Source: an uncultured Sulfitobacter sp. (GTDB lineage Bacteria > Pseudomonadota > Alphaproteobacteria > Rhodobacterales > Rhodobacteraceae). Taken from it: a stretch of 64,000 nt of DNA. Positions 25,644-34,477 of the stretch are shown here, piece by piece; the first letter of the stretch is position 1, and the number at the start of each line of letters is the position of its first letter. The stretch covers positions 124,001 to 188,000 of the forward strand of contig NZ_CANNBM010000002.1 of the NCBI RefSeq assembly GCF_947502895.1. Direction: 5' to 3'. The notes below the pieces were generated by a model. The model searched no databases. It was not told the DNA's origin and saw only the letters and a list, made by a program, of their open reading frames with translations. The translations under genes and the position numbers were made by a program.

Positions 25644-26831
25644 CTAGTCACTGCCCCCTGTCGAGGCGTTGCCAGCCGCCGCCGCGCCACGCTCTGCCTC
25701 GATCTGGCGCCAGACGGCAACATTACGGTTGTGCTCTTCCAGCGTAACGGCAAAGGCGTGCCCGCCCGTACCATCAGCCACAAAGAAAATGTAAGGCGTC
25801 TCGTCTGGCTGGGCTGCCGCCATCAGGCTTGCACGTCCGGGGTTTGCAATGGGTGTCGGCGGAAGACCAGGGATTACGTAGGTGTTCCATGGCGTCTCGC
25901 GGCGCAACTCGCTGCGGCGCAAACCACGGCCCAACACACCTTCACCCCGCGTAATGCCGTAAATCACCGTGGGGTCCGTCTGCAAACGCATGCCTTGATT
26001 GATGCGGTTCACAAATACACTCGATACCTGTCGCCGCTCGTCCGAAACGCCCGTTTCCTTTTCGATGATCGACGCAAGGATTAACAAGTCTTCGGGGCTC
26101 TCGATCGGCAAGTCCTCTGCACGTGACTCCCATGCCGCCGCCAGAATGGTCTCTTGCGCGCTTTGCATCCGCGAAATCAACGCCCCGCGGTCATCGCCGC
26201 GCCGCACCTCATAGCTGTCGGGTGCCAGCGACCCTTCAGGCGGCGTCTCAGCCACAGTGCCTTCCATGATATCCATGCTGGATATCGCGTTGACTACCTG
26301 CCAGCTTGTGACCCCTTCGGCCATCGCTACGCGAAAGCGTACATCGCCCTGATCGCGTGTCTGGGCATATTCCACTGGAACCTCATCAGTCCCCGGTGTG
26401 AATTGTGCCAGTGTCGCGAAACGGTTTGTAGACGGGTCAAGCTCACGCACCTGCACGCTTACACGGTTCACACCGATGCGGTAAACGATCTCGGTGCCGC
26501 AGGTGCTTGCCCCGCCACGTGTGATCACATCCACGATCTCCTGCATCGAAGACTCAGGCTCCACAAGGAAACTGCCCGCTTTCAGCTGTGTTGTCTTTTC
26601 CTCATAATCCGCACCAATGCGGAAAATCGCGGCAGAGCTTACAGCCCCCTGCTCAGCAAGGTTCTGGCTTACCCGTCGCATGTTGCTGCCGCTTTTGACC
26701 TGCACACAGACCGCTTCGGTCAGCGGGCCAGGTGCATCGTATTCCGATTTGCCCCACATGATCAGGCCGCCCAACAGGAACAGCCCGACCATTAGGAACG
26801 TAATCGCGTTGGCCGCAACATGGCGCCACAT
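25644..26831 (-). CDS. mltG: Endolytic murein transglycosylase MltG (YceG-like)
   Basis: A 395-residue inner membrane protein with one N-terminal transmembrane helix (about 9-26) and a periplasmic YceG domain. It cleaves nascent glycan strands, probably ending glycan polymerisation. The catalytic Glu lies in 'ILASIIEKETG' near residue 256, with 'VFVNRINQGMRLQTDPTVIYGITRG' and 'PWNTYVIPGLPPTPIANPGRASLMAAAQP' as further signatures. It starts directly after the fabF stop codon, so the two are co-transcribed. Its transcript seems to end at the terminator before the GTA operon. Confidence 0.95.
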   Translation of the reverse strand: MWRHVAANAITFLMVGLFLLGGLIMWGKSEYDAPGPLTEAVCVQVKSGSNMRRVSQNLAEQGAVSSAAIFRIGADYEEKTTQLKAGSFLVEPESSMQEIVDVITRGGASTCGTEIVYRIGVNRVSVQVRELDPSTNRFATLAQFTPGTDEVPVEYAQTRDQGDVRFRVAMAEGVTSWQVVNAISSMDIMEGTVAETPPEGSLAPDSYEVRRGDDRGALISRMQSAQETILAAAWESRAEDLPIESPEDLLILASIIEKETGVSDERRQVSSVFVNRINQGMRLQTDPTVIYGITRGEGVLGRGLRRSELRRETPWNTYVIPGLPPTPIANPGRASLMAAAQPDETPYIFFVADGTGGHAFAVTLEEHNRNVAVWRQIEAERGAAAAGNASTGGSD

Positions 26832-28091
26832 TTATTCAACCTTTCCGAACAATACGCTCGCGTTTGTGCCGCCAAAACCGAACGAATTGCTAAGCGCAAC
26901 CTTGATCTCCCGCTTGACTGGCGCGTTTGCAGCCAGATCAATCTTTGTCTCAACGGCGGGGTTGTCCAAATTAATTGTTGGCGGTGCCACTTGGTCGCGG
27001 ATCGCAAGGATCGAGAAAATACCCTCAATAGCGCCCGCAGCGCCCAGCAGGTGCCCCGTTGCGGATTTGGTCGAGGACATAGTCACTTTGCCCGCATGCT
27101 CCCCCATCATCCGCTCAACCGCGCCCAACTCGATCGTGTCGGCCATGGTCGATGTACCATGCGCGTTGATATAGTCGATATCTTTAGGCTCTAGCCCCGC
27201 GTGTCGCAGCGCCGCCCGCATGGATCGCTCTCCGCCTTCACCGTCCTCGGACGGGGCCGTGATATGATAGGCATCGCCGGACAGACCATAGCCGATGACT
27301 TCGGCATAAATCTTCGCGCCACGCGCCTTGGCGTGCTCGTATTCTTCCAGCACCACGATGCCCGCTCCCTCACCCATGACAAAACCGTCACGGTCCGTGT
27401 CGTAAGGTCGGCTTGCTTTGTGCGGCTCTTCACTGCGCTTGGTGCTCAGCGCCTTACAGGCGTTGAAACCCGCAATGCCGATCTCGCAAATCGCCGCTTC
27501 CGCACCGCCTGCAACCATAACATCAGCGTCACCAAACATAATCAGACGGCTTGCATCCCCGATAGCATGGGCACCCGTAGAACACGCCGTTACAACGGAA
27601 TGGTTCGGCCCTTTGAAACCATATTTGATCGAAACCTGACCCGAGATCAGATTGATCAGCGCCCCTGGCACAAAAAACGGGCTGACCCGCTTGGGGCCCT
27701 TCTCTGCCATCATCACGGCAGTATTCGCGATTGAGTTCAGACCCCCGATACCAGAGCCGATTAGAACACCCGTCCGCTCAAGGCTCTCGCGGTCCTCAGG
27801 CATCCATCCCGCGTCTTCCACGGCTTGCTGTGCTGCGGCCAGACCGAACATGATGAAAGTATCGACTTTGCGCTGTTCTTTGGGCGCCATGTATTTGTCT
27901 GCGTTGAAGGTCCCGCCCGTGCCGTCACCCAATGGCACCTCGCAGGCATATTGCGTCACACAGCGGCTCGCATCAAAAGTTGTGATTGGACCAGCGCCAG
28001 ACTGACAATCCAAAATCCGCTTCCAGCTTTCCTCGACCCCGTCTGCCAACGGCGTAACCAAACCCAATCCAGTAACGACCACTCTGCGCAT
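26832..28091 (-). CDS. fabF: 3-oxoacyl-ACP synthase II
   Basis: A 419-residue condensing enzyme for fatty acid elongation that joins acyl-ACP with malonyl-ACP. The Cys-His-His triad is visible: 'VVTACSTGAHAIGDA' (Cys near 168), 'INAHGTSTMADTIE' (His near 308) and 'KSATGHLLGAAGAIEGI' (His near 346). The N-terminal 'RRVVVTGLGLVTPLADGVEESWKRIL' is standard. The gene belongs to the fabD-fabG-acpP-fabF order but is set off from acpP by an acetyltransferase gene and a terminator. Confidence 0.97.
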   Translation of the reverse strand: MRRVVVTGLGLVTPLADGVEESWKRILDCQSGAGPITTFDASRCVTQYACEVPLGDGTGGTFNADKYMAPKEQRKVDTFIMFGLAAAQQAVEDAGWMPEDRESLERTGVLIGSGIGGLNSIANTAVMMAEKGPKRVSPFFVPGALINLISGQVSIKYGFKGPNHSVVTACSTGAHAIGDASRLIMFGDADVMVAGGAEAAICEIGIAGFNACKALSTKRSEEPHKASRPYDTDRDGFVMGEGAGIVVLEEYEHAKARGAKIYAEVIGYGLSGDAYHITAPSEDGEGGERSMRAALRHAGLEPKDIDYINAHGTSTMADTIELGAVERMMGEHAGKVTMSSTKSATGHLLGAAGAIEGIFSILAIRDQVAPPTINLDNPAVETKIDLAANAPVKREIKVALSNSFGFGGTNASVLFGKVE

Positions 28092-28228
28092 ATGCTCTGC
28101 CCTTTGGTGTAATATTGCTTGGGTCGGCTATACCTTGCAGGCATAACATTGTTCAAGTCTCTGGGTGCGGGCTGGCCACCAATACTGCGCCAAGATGCGC
28201 AAGAGACCGCCAAAACCACCGAAAGCCC

Positions 28229-28762
28229 CTAAACAGGTGGCCCTTTGCGCGTCATCAGCAAAACGGGATCGCCCTCTATCTGCGCATCGCGCAGGGGCAC
28301 GTACCCAAGGGTCGTTGCAATCCGCAATGAGCCTTCGTTGTCTGGTGTAATCATGCAAACACTGCGCCCCGCGACCACGCGATCAAACCAATCATGCGCA
28401 GCTGTCACCGCATCAATACCAAAACCTTGACCTTGAAATGCAGGGTCCATGACCCAACCCGCTTCGGGAAAAGGGTCAAAATCCTCCCCCAGACCGCGCG
28501 AGCCGTAAAAGAAACCTGTCTGCCCCGCCATTTCGGCTGTGCCATGTACTTGTACGGCCCACTGGCCGAATCCGACAATCTGCCAGTGCCCTGCGTTGCG
28601 CAAAAATGCGTCCCAGCTGCGCGCCTTCGGCCATGGCTTACCACCAATGTGGCTCACTACTTCAGGCTTGGCCCAGATATCCGCGAACCGCGCGAAATCT
28701 TCGGTGCGCATACCGCGTAGCGTAACGCGGGGGGTATTGATCGTTGGAACTGTGCGGGACAT
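28229..28762 (-). CDS. RimJ/RimL-type GNAT acetyltransferase
   Basis: A 177-residue protein with the GNAT core. The opening strand 'TINTPRVTLRGMRTEDFARFADIW' is typical of RimJ/RimL-like enzymes. 'AGQTGFFYGSRGLGEDFDPFPEAGWVMDPAFQGQGFGIDAVTAAHDW' contains the acetyl-CoA binding Q-G-x-G-x-D/A loop, and 'NEGSLRIATTLGYVPLRD' ends the fold. The target may be a protein N-terminus or small amine. It lies between acpP and fabF on the same strand, but no functional link to fatty acid synthesis is evident. Confidence 0.88.
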   Translation of the reverse strand: MSRTVPTINTPRVTLRGMRTEDFARFADIWAKPEVVSHIGGKPWPKARSWDAFLRNAGHWQIVGFGQWAVQVHGTAEMAGQTGFFYGSRGLGEDFDPFPEAGWVMDPAFQGQGFGIDAVTAAHDWFDRVVAGRSVCMITPDNEGSLRIATTLGYVPLRDAQIEGDPVLLMTRKGPPV

Positions 28763-28852
28763 TCTGCTGTGGCCTTATGATTTTGGGGAAATCAGACCGT
28801 CAGATGTGCCGTGCAGCGCCGCGCACGACAAGCCCAAAACTGCGCAAGAATC

Positions 28853-28888
28853 AAAAACGGCGCCAATCCGCAAAGAGAGACGCCGTTT
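28853..28888 (-). terminator. Likely intrinsic terminator after acpP
   Basis: Stem AAACGGCG (28855-28862) pairs with CGCCGTTT (28881-28888) around an 18-nt loop. On the minus strand it ends in TTTTT, about 40 nt past the acpP stop. Confidence 0.65.
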
Positions 28889-28927
28889 GAGAATTTTATC
28901 GCCGAGCGGACCCGACGCAAAGCCTGA

Positions 28928-29161
28928 TCAGGAGGCTTCTTTGATGAACTTGACCGCGTCACCGAAGGTCTGGATGTTTTCGGCGGCGTCATCGGGGATT
29001 TCGATGCCGAACTCTTCTTCAAATGCCATCACCAGCTCGACGGTGTCGAGGCTGTCTGCACCCAGATCGTCGATAAAGGATGCATTTTCAACAACTTTAT
29101 CTTCTTCAACACCAAGGTGCTCAACAACGATCTTTTTAACGCGGTCTGCGACGTCGCTCAT
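28928..29161 (-). CDS. acpP: Acyl carrier protein
   Basis: A 77-residue acidic four-helix protein. The phosphopantetheine-attachment serine is in 'DLGADSLDTVELVMAFEEEFGIEIPDD', the classic AcpP signature. It carries growing acyl chains for FabD, FabF and FabG, whose genes surround it. The ATG at 29161 ('SDVADRVKKIVVEHLGV') matches normal AcpP starts; an upstream GTG-type extension of six residues is unlikely. Confidence 0.97.
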   Translation of the reverse strand: MSDVADRVKKIVVEHLGVEEDKVVENASFIDDLGADSLDTVELVMAFEEEFGIEIPDDAAENIQTFGDAVKFIKEAS

Positions 29162-29364
29162 ACTATAGTCCTCACTCATCGGGCCAAAGGGCCCCTTTTG
29201 GTATCTGCCACCTCGGGTGTGAAGAGGTCAGAAGGTGCCCCCTTGGGGGCGGCTCGTTTTCCTTGCTTGCACAAGGCGCGGGTCACTTGCAAGCGCCCGT
29301 CTGGTTATTTCTGCGCCCCCTTTAGCATATGATGCGGGGTACGCAAACGCTTATCCAAGCGCCC

Positions 29365-30102
29365 CTACAACATGGCCATCCCGCCATTCACATGCAAGGT
29401 CGCCCCTGTAATATAGGCAGCCTCGGCGCTTGCCAGATAGACCACTGCGCTGGCAATCTCGTCTGGCGTGCCCATGCGGCCTGCAGGGATTTGCCCCATG
29501 ATACCTGTCTTTTGGTCATCGGTCAGCTTGTCTGTCATGGCAGTGGCGATAAAACCGGGTGCCACCGCATTCACAGTGATCCCACGGCTTGCCACCTCAT
29601 AAGCAAGACTTTTGGACATGCCGATCATCCCCGCCTTGGAGGCCGCATAATTCGCTTGCCCCGGATTTCCTGTGGCCCCCACTATGCTGGAGATATTTAC
29701 AATTCGGCCCCAACGGGCCTTCATCATGCCACGCATCACCCCTTTACACAGTTTGAAAGTCGCGGTCAGGTTCACGTCAAGCACCGACTGCCATTCATCA
29801 TCCGACATGCGCATAAACAGGTTGTCGCGCGTGATGCCTGCGTTATTGACCAGAATGTCCACCGACCCCATCGCATCCGCCGCCTGTTTCGGCAACGCCG
29901 CGACCGCTTCTATATCGCTCAGATTACACGGCAACACATGGGCGCGTTCGCCCAGCTCCGACGCCAAGGCCTCCAGCGGTTCAACCCGCGTGCCAGACAG
30001 CCCGACAGTGGCCCCCTGCGCATGCAATGCGCGTGCAATATCTGCACCAATGCCGCCCGAAGCACCTGTTACCAATGCATTTTTACCTGTTAGATCAAAC
30101 AT
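29365..30102 (-). CDS. fabG: 3-oxoacyl-ACP reductase
   Basis: A 245-residue NADPH-dependent short-chain dehydrogenase that reduces 3-oxoacyl-ACP. Visible are the cofactor motif 'LVTGASGGIGADIARAL', 'NNAGITRDNLFMRM', the catalytic Ser region 'IVNISSIVGATGNPGQANYAASKAGMIGMSKSLAYE' with Tyr-x-x-x-Lys (YAASK), and 'NAVAPGFIATAMTDKL'. It lies between the lipoprotein gene and acpP with about 200 nt before acpP, a gap with short GC-rich inverted repeats but no confident element. Confidence 0.97.
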   Translation of the reverse strand: MFDLTGKNALVTGASGGIGADIARALHAQGATVGLSGTRVEPLEALASELGERAHVLPCNLSDIEAVAALPKQAADAMGSVDILVNNAGITRDNLFMRMSDDEWQSVLDVNLTATFKLCKGVMRGMMKARWGRIVNISSIVGATGNPGQANYAASKAGMIGMSKSLAYEVASRGITVNAVAPGFIATAMTDKLTDDQKTGIMGQIPAGRMGTPDEIASAVVYLASAEAAYITGATLHVNGGMAML

Positions 30103-30115
30103 GTCTCGCTCCTTC

Positions 30116-30667
30116 TCAATTCCAAACCTTCACCGGCTCTGTCAGCAGCCCGTAATCTGATATCTCTTGTGCAGTTATGGTATGTATCGGATTTGCCGCG
30201 CCGACCCGCAAGGCAAACTGATAAAACACCGGCGCGCCCAGCATCTCGCGTACATAAGCCGCTGTGATGCCGTCCCAATTGCCAACTGTAATACGCGCGC
30301 CATCCACCATGCTCCGCTGTTGCCCAGCCAAGAACAAGGCAACAGCTCCGCCTGAAATATCACTGTCGCTCTGCAACGCTGTCGCCAGACCGCGCGCCCG
30401 CACCATCCGCCCCAGCACCATCGCAGCTTCCGCATCGCGCACGTCTGGCATGTCTTGCAACACAAGCGTCTTGATCTGCGGGTTTTCAACCATCACATCG
30501 GCGAACTCTGCAGGCGTGCGCGTGGCAATGCGGCCATGCATCAACAACCGCGTGTTCACCACTGCAAACCCGACCCTGCGGCGCATTCCGTGCAAGCCGC
30601 CGCCACACCCTGATAGCGCGGCAATCGCGCCACATATCAGCGCACGACGTGTTGGCTTAGCCCTCAA
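30116..30667 (-). CDS. Predicted lipoprotein with ClpP/crotonase-like fold (COG3904-like)
   Basis: About 183 residues from a TTG at 30667, which gives a textbook lipoprotein signal: basic start 'RAKPTRRAL', then hydrophobic segment ending in the lipobox LSGC. An ATG at 30700 is possible but overlaps fabD by 44 nt and spoils the signal. The body reads 'TLVLQDMPDVRDAEAAMVLGRMVRARGLATALQSDSDISGGAVALFLAGQQRSMVDGARITV', then 'FALRVGAANPIHTITAQEISDYGLLTEPV'. This pattern resembles periplasmic ClpP-like proteins of COG3904, with a Ser at the nucleophile-like position (ISGGA). Catalysis is unproven. It is embedded between fabD and fabG. Confidence 0.7.
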   Translation of the reverse strand: MRAKPTRRALICGAIAALSGCGGGLHGMRRRVGFAVVNTRLLMHGRIATRTPAEFADVMVENPQIKTLVLQDMPDVRDAEAAMVLGRMVRARGLATALQSDSDISGGAVALFLAGQQRSMVDGARITVGNWDGITAAYVREMLGAPVFYQFALRVGAANPIHTITAQEISDYGLLTEPVKVWN

Positions 30668-31589
30668 CAGCGGCTTTGACGTCTGCTTCCACGCCAACAT
30701 TGCGCAACACAGACTCTTTGTGGATACGGCGGATCATACCTGACAGTGCCTTACCAGCACCGATTTCCCAAAACTCGGTCACGCCCTGTCCCACCATCCA
30801 CTCAACAGACGAGCGCCAGCGCACGCGGCCCGTCACCTGATCGACCAGCAATTGCGCAATCGGATCAGCAGCGCTGACCGCCTCGGCTGTGACATTGGCG
30901 ACCAGTGGAACGGCGGGCGCATTAATCTGAACATCAGCCAGGGCGCGGGCCATCGCATCGGCAGCGGGCTGCATCAATGCGCAATGGAAGGGTGCGGACA
31001 CTGGCAAGGGTAAAGCGCGCTTGGCTCCTTTTGCCTTTGCCATGTCGATTGCCCGCTCGACCGCGGCCTTGCTGCCTGAAATTACATTCTGTGTCGGATC
31101 GTTTTCGTTTGCCAGTTCGCAGATATCATCACCCGCAGCCTCGGCAGCCAGAGCAGTTACATCTTCGGCTCCCAAACCCAAAATTGCCGCCATCGCACCC
31201 TGCCCCACAGGCACAGCCGTCTGCATTGCCTGACCGCGCGTGCGCAGCAGTCGCGCTGTATCCGCCAGCGTAAAGACCCCCGCCGCGCACAATGCGGAAT
31301 ACTCGCCCAGACTATGCCCCGCAACAAAGGCGGCGCGGGTCACGTCTATCCCTTCGGCCTCAAGTGCGCGCATGGCAGCAATCGAAGTCGCCATCAGCGC
31401 AGGCTGCGCATTTTGGGTCAGCGTCAACTCGGCGATATCGCCGTCCCAGATCAGCGCGCTCAGCTTCTCACCCAACGCGTCATCCACCTCTTCAAACACC
31501 GCTCGCGCGGCGGGATAGGCCTGTGCCAGATCCTGCCCCATACCGATGGTCTGCGCCCCCTGTCCGGGAAATACGAATGCGGTGCTCAT
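30657..31589 (-). CDS. fabD: Malonyl-CoA:ACP transacylase
   Basis: A 310-residue acyltransferase that loads malonyl groups onto ACP. The N-terminal 'TAFVFPGQGAQTIGMGQDLA', the active-site 'FVAGHSLGEYSALCAAGVF' with the catalytic Ser, and 'ALPLPVSAPFHCALMQPAADAMARAL' with the catalytic His are all present. The ATG at 31589 is chosen because it directly precedes the first strand; an upstream ATG at 31604 would add five residues. It is the first gene of the fabD-lipoprotein-fabG-acpP order and diverges from the cytochrome-YceI gene. Confidence 0.96.
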   Translation of the reverse strand: MSTAFVFPGQGAQTIGMGQDLAQAYPAARAVFEEVDDALGEKLSALIWDGDIAELTLTQNAQPALMATSIAAMRALEAEGIDVTRAAFVAGHSLGEYSALCAAGVFTLADTARLLRTRGQAMQTAVPVGQGAMAAILGLGAEDVTALAAEAAGDDICELANENDPTQNVISGSKAAVERAIDMAKAKGAKRALPLPVSAPFHCALMQPAADAMARALADVQINAPAVPLVANVTAEAVSAADPIAQLLVDQVTGRVRWRSSVEWMVGQGVTEFWEIGAGKALSGMIRRIHKESVLRNVGVEADVKAAVEG

Positions 31590-31749
31590 TAAAACTCTCC
31601 TCACAATTGTGCCCGCAGGTGTAGCGCCGCCGCCGCCGCCTCACAAGAGCGCACAACAGACCTGCGCAAACAGCGATTGCCCCGCGCTGGATACACTTTA
31701 GATGTGTCTATAAATCAAATCGGAATTTACCCCCCTCGGAGCGTGACTG

Positions 31750-32955
31750 ATGGCCCTAACCAACACCCTATCTTCCTATGGCAGCATTACCCGTATGCTG
31801 CATTGGCTGACAGCCCTTCTCGTCGTCACCCTGATCCCTGTTGCCGTGATCGCAAACCAGCTGCCCTATGACACCAGCGAACAACTGGCCCGCAAGGCTT
31901 GGCTTTTCTCGTTGCATAAAACGCTCGGCGTATCGGTGTTTTTTGTGGCGCTTGTCCGGATCATATGCGCAATTAGCCAGCCCAAGCCTGTTCCCCTCCA
32001 CCCCGAGCGCAAGACAGAGACATTTATGGCCGAAACAGCGCACTGGCTGCTTTATGGCTCCTTGGTATTGGCGCCCTTGTCGGGTTGGCTGCACCACGCT
32101 GCGACAGCTGGCTTTGCGCCGATCTGGTGGCCTTTCGGCCAAGACCTGCCAATGGTGCCGAAATCAGACAGTGCGGCCGCGCTGTTTGGCGGGGCGCACT
32201 GGGTCTTTGGCAAAGTCATGGCGGCAAGTATCCTTTTGCATATCGCAGGCGCGGTAAAACACCAGATCATCGACCGCGACGCCACATTAGCACGTATGTG
32301 GCGCGGTGCCACTGCTCCTCTGAACGCAGCGGCTGTACGCCATAGCATGATGCCGCTGGCCGGTGCCCTCGCGATTTGGGCTGTCACGCTGGGGGCCGGG
32401 GCTGCGTTCGGTCTCTATGCGCCTCATACCGCCAGCGTCGATGCCGCCGCCCTGGAAGAGGTCGCATCCGACTGGCAGGTGCAGGATGGTACTATTTCCA
32501 TCGCGGTGATGCAGTTCGGCTCAACAGTCGAAGGTAGCTTTGGTGACTGGACGGCTGACATCGCATTTGATCCGGCAAAACCGGGCGGGATTGCGGGCAG
32601 TGTAGAAGTCGTAATCGCCATCGGTTCGCTCACCATCGGATCTGTGACAGATCAGGCGATGGGCCCTGACTTCTTTGACGCAGGCACCTTTCCTACTGCC
32701 ACCTATCAGGCTGATCTGGTTGCGGGTGTTGACGGGTACGAGGCGGTCGGCACGCTGACGATCAGGGATCAGACCGTCCCGCTGACAATGCCCTTCCGCT
32801 TGTCGGTCAATGGGGATGAGGCAAACATGCAGGCCAATCTCACGCTGGACCGCCGCGACTTTGACGTGGGCAACAACATGAGCGACGAAAGCTCGCTCGG
32901 GTTTTCGGTGGATGTGTCAGTGGCGTTGACCGCAACGCGCAGCACAGCAGACTAG
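31750..32955 (+). CDS. Cytochrome b561 fused to a YceI domain
   Basis: A 401-residue fusion. Residues about 10-185 form a four-helix cytochrome b561-type domain with His-rich helices ('ITRMLHWLTALL', 'LFSLHKTLGVSVFFVALVRI', 'AHWLLYGSLVLAPLSGWLHHA', 'ASILLHIAGAVKHQ') that would bind two b haems. A further hydrophobic segment near 200-220 leads to a periplasmic YceI domain (about 230-398, 'GTISIAVMQFGSTVEGSFGDWTADIAFDPAKPGG', 'TYQADLVAGVDGYEAVGTLTIRDQTVPLTMPF'). YceI proteins bind isoprenoids such as ubiquinone-8-related lipids. A membrane redox role is plausible. A second YceI gene lies convergent next to it. Confidence 0.9.
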   Translation: MALTNTLSSYGSITRMLHWLTALLVVTLIPVAVIANQLPYDTSEQLARKAWLFSLHKTLGVSVFFVALVRIICAISQPKPVPLHPERKTETFMAETAHWLLYGSLVLAPLSGWLHHAATAGFAPIWWPFGQDLPMVPKSDSAAALFGGAHWVFGKVMAASILLHIAGAVKHQIIDRDATLARMWRGATAPLNAAAVRHSMMPLAGALAIWAVTLGAGAAFGLYAPHTASVDAAALEEVASDWQVQDGTISIAVMQFGSTVEGSFGDWTADIAFDPAKPGGIAGSVEVVIAIGSLTIGSVTDQAMGPDFFDAGTFPTATYQADLVAGVDGYEAVGTLTIRDQTVPLTMPFRLSVNGDEANMQANLTLDRRDFDVGNNMSDESSLGFSVDVSVALTATRSTAD

Positions 32956-32964
32956 AACAGATAC

Positions 32965-33000
32965 AAAAAAGGCCGCGCAAACCAGTGCTTGTGCGGCCTT
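32965..33000 (-). terminator. Terminator between the two YceI genes
   Basis: AAGGCCGCGCAA (32969-32980) pairs with TTGTGCGGCCTT (32989-33000) with one wobble pair. Six A residues on the left give a T run on the minus strand, so it ends the standalone YceI gene and may also stop the convergent transcript. Confidence 0.75.
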
Positions 33001-33020
33001 AATCACATCAAAAAAACCGC

Positions 33021-33590
33021 TTACTCGGCTTTTGCCGCCTCAAGCGAGATTGTCACGGCGACTTCGTCACTCACGTTTGGCGCGAACTTGCCCACGTTGA
33101 AGTCAGAGCGCAGCAATGTGGTGGTTGCGTCAAAACCCGCCCATGGCTTGCCCGCCAGCGGGTTCGTTCCCACCAGATTCAGTTTGGCATCCAACACAAC
33201 CGATTTGGTCACATCATTCATGGTCAGATCGCCTGTGATCAATGCTGTATCATCACCCGTCACTTCAATACCGGTGGACGTGAACGAGATAACGTCGTCA
33301 TCTGTCGCGCCGAAAAAGTCATCGGACATAAAGTGGCCATCCCGCTGCTCCCAGCCGGTGAACATGGATTTTGTAGGCATGGAAACTGACACAGAAGAGT
33401 TTGCAGGGTTTTCCTGATCAAACATGATCTCGCCCTCAAAACCCGAGAACATTCCGTAGGTCGTGGAAAAGCCAAGGTGGTTGTAAGAAAAGACAACCTG
33501 GCTGTGGCTGGCGTCCAGCACGTATTTTTCAGCGGCAACAGCCATTGACGCGGTTGCGGACAGCAATGCTGCGAGAACGAGAGATTTCAT
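33021..33590 (-). CDS. Periplasmic YceI-family protein
   Basis: A 189-residue exported protein. The signal peptide (KSLVLAALLSATASMAVAA, residues 2-20) precedes a YceI lipocalin-like beta barrel: 'YVLDASHSQVVFSYNHLGFSTTYGMFSGFEGEIMFD', 'VTGDDTALITGDLTMNDVTKSVVLDAKL' and 'VGKFAPNVSDEVAVTISLEAAKAE'. The family binds long polyisoprenoid chains. It is convergent with the cytochrome b561-YceI fusion, so the locus carries both a membrane-linked and a free form of the same domain. Confidence 0.93.
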   Translation of the reverse strand: MKSLVLAALLSATASMAVAAEKYVLDASHSQVVFSYNHLGFSTTYGMFSGFEGEIMFDQENPANSSVSVSMPTKSMFTGWEQRDGHFMSDDFFGATDDDVISFTSTGIEVTGDDTALITGDLTMNDVTKSVVLDAKLNLVGTNPLAGKPWAGFDATTTLLRSDFNVGKFAPNVSDEVAVTISLEAAKAE

Positions 33591-33716
33591 GATTATACTC
33601 CTTGTTGAACATGGAGCAAAGATGGTGCTGTGCGCCGAAAACGCAATCCCGCGCCGTTCAACACATTGTGCGCGTATACGAACACTCGGCCTTTATGCTG
33701 TGCATCTGTGTCAGGT

Positions 33717-34211
33717 TTAGGCCAGCTTACCCTCTGCGCGCAGAGCGCCCAGCAGTGTGGCATGGGCGCGGGCATTGCTTAGCGTGATCTCGGCCAACAG
33801 GCGGTTACCACGGCCCCAAAAGGTGATGTTACGGCCAGACAGTTCAACAACGTGCAAATCGCGAAAGGCGCATCGCTCAATCACACGATCCTCTGGCAGC
33901 GCGCCATCACGGACCAGACGCACCTCGGCTTGTGCCACGTCTACTTCTACCGTCGGCGGCACAGGTGGCAGACTTGCCTGCCAGAACCACACCGCGGCCA
34001 GACCAGAAGCCAGCGAGACCATCAGCTTGAAGAGCATCACTTCGCTCTCCCAACCTGCGCCGGGTGCGACCCAGACAAACAATGCAACCAGTGCCATCGA
34101 CACAGACGCCATTCGCTGCGCTATGCGCATCACCAACCGGCTTCCATTCAGTTTATGGGCGACCCCGTAAGCGGGAACATGTGCAAATGTTTGCTCGGCG
34201 GCAATGGTCAT
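33717..34211 (-). CDS. Unidentified membrane protein (DUF-like, two helices)
   Basis: About 164 residues from the ATG at 34211. Two hydrophobic helices (about 33-50 and 62-80) are separated by a short loop, followed by a C-terminal globular part of about 80 residues rich in Val, Arg and Leu ('TVEVDVAQAEVRLVRDGALPEDRVIERCAFRDLHVVELSGRNITFWG'). I do not recognise the family; the C-terminal part resembles the small beta domains seen in photosynthesis-unrelated Rhodobacterales membrane proteins, but that is only an impression. It stands alone, divergent from rpsF. Confidence 0.65.
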   Translation of the reverse strand: MTIAAEQTFAHVPAYGVAHKLNGSRLVMRIAQRMASVSMALVALFVWVAPGAGWESEVMLFKLMVSLASGLAAVWFWQASLPPVPPTVEVDVAQAEVRLVRDGALPEDRVIERCAFRDLHVVELSGRNITFWGRGNRLLAEITLSNARAHATLLGALRAEGKLA

Positions 34212-34477
34212 GGCCTTGTCCTTTTCAACTTGTCTAAAAAGCTCTGCACCGTGAAAAAGGCGATAAAACGGCAAGGCTTGGGCGCGGTCACGGCAATATG
34301 TGGAAATTCCCGAAGCAGGCCTTGTAGACAGGCAGATGTGTGCTTGCGCCGCGCCCCAAAGGGTGTATGTAGGCCACTCCTTTGCAGATACGATTTAACC
34401 GCGCAGACTCTCGTGGTGGGGCAGCAAAGGATCATCGCCCTGCCTATGAAATGCGCCTTGAAATAAGTGGAGCACAC

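Noticed and set aside
29180..29364. GC-rich inverted repeats between fabG and acpP as a riboswitch or terminator
   Set aside because: Several short overlapping stems can be drawn but none has a T run or a recognisable conserved structure.
34275..34477. S6:S18-binding leader RNA upstream of rpsF
   Set aside because: Only a weak stem could be drawn by eye; the conserved motif was not confirmed, so it is not listed as a feature.
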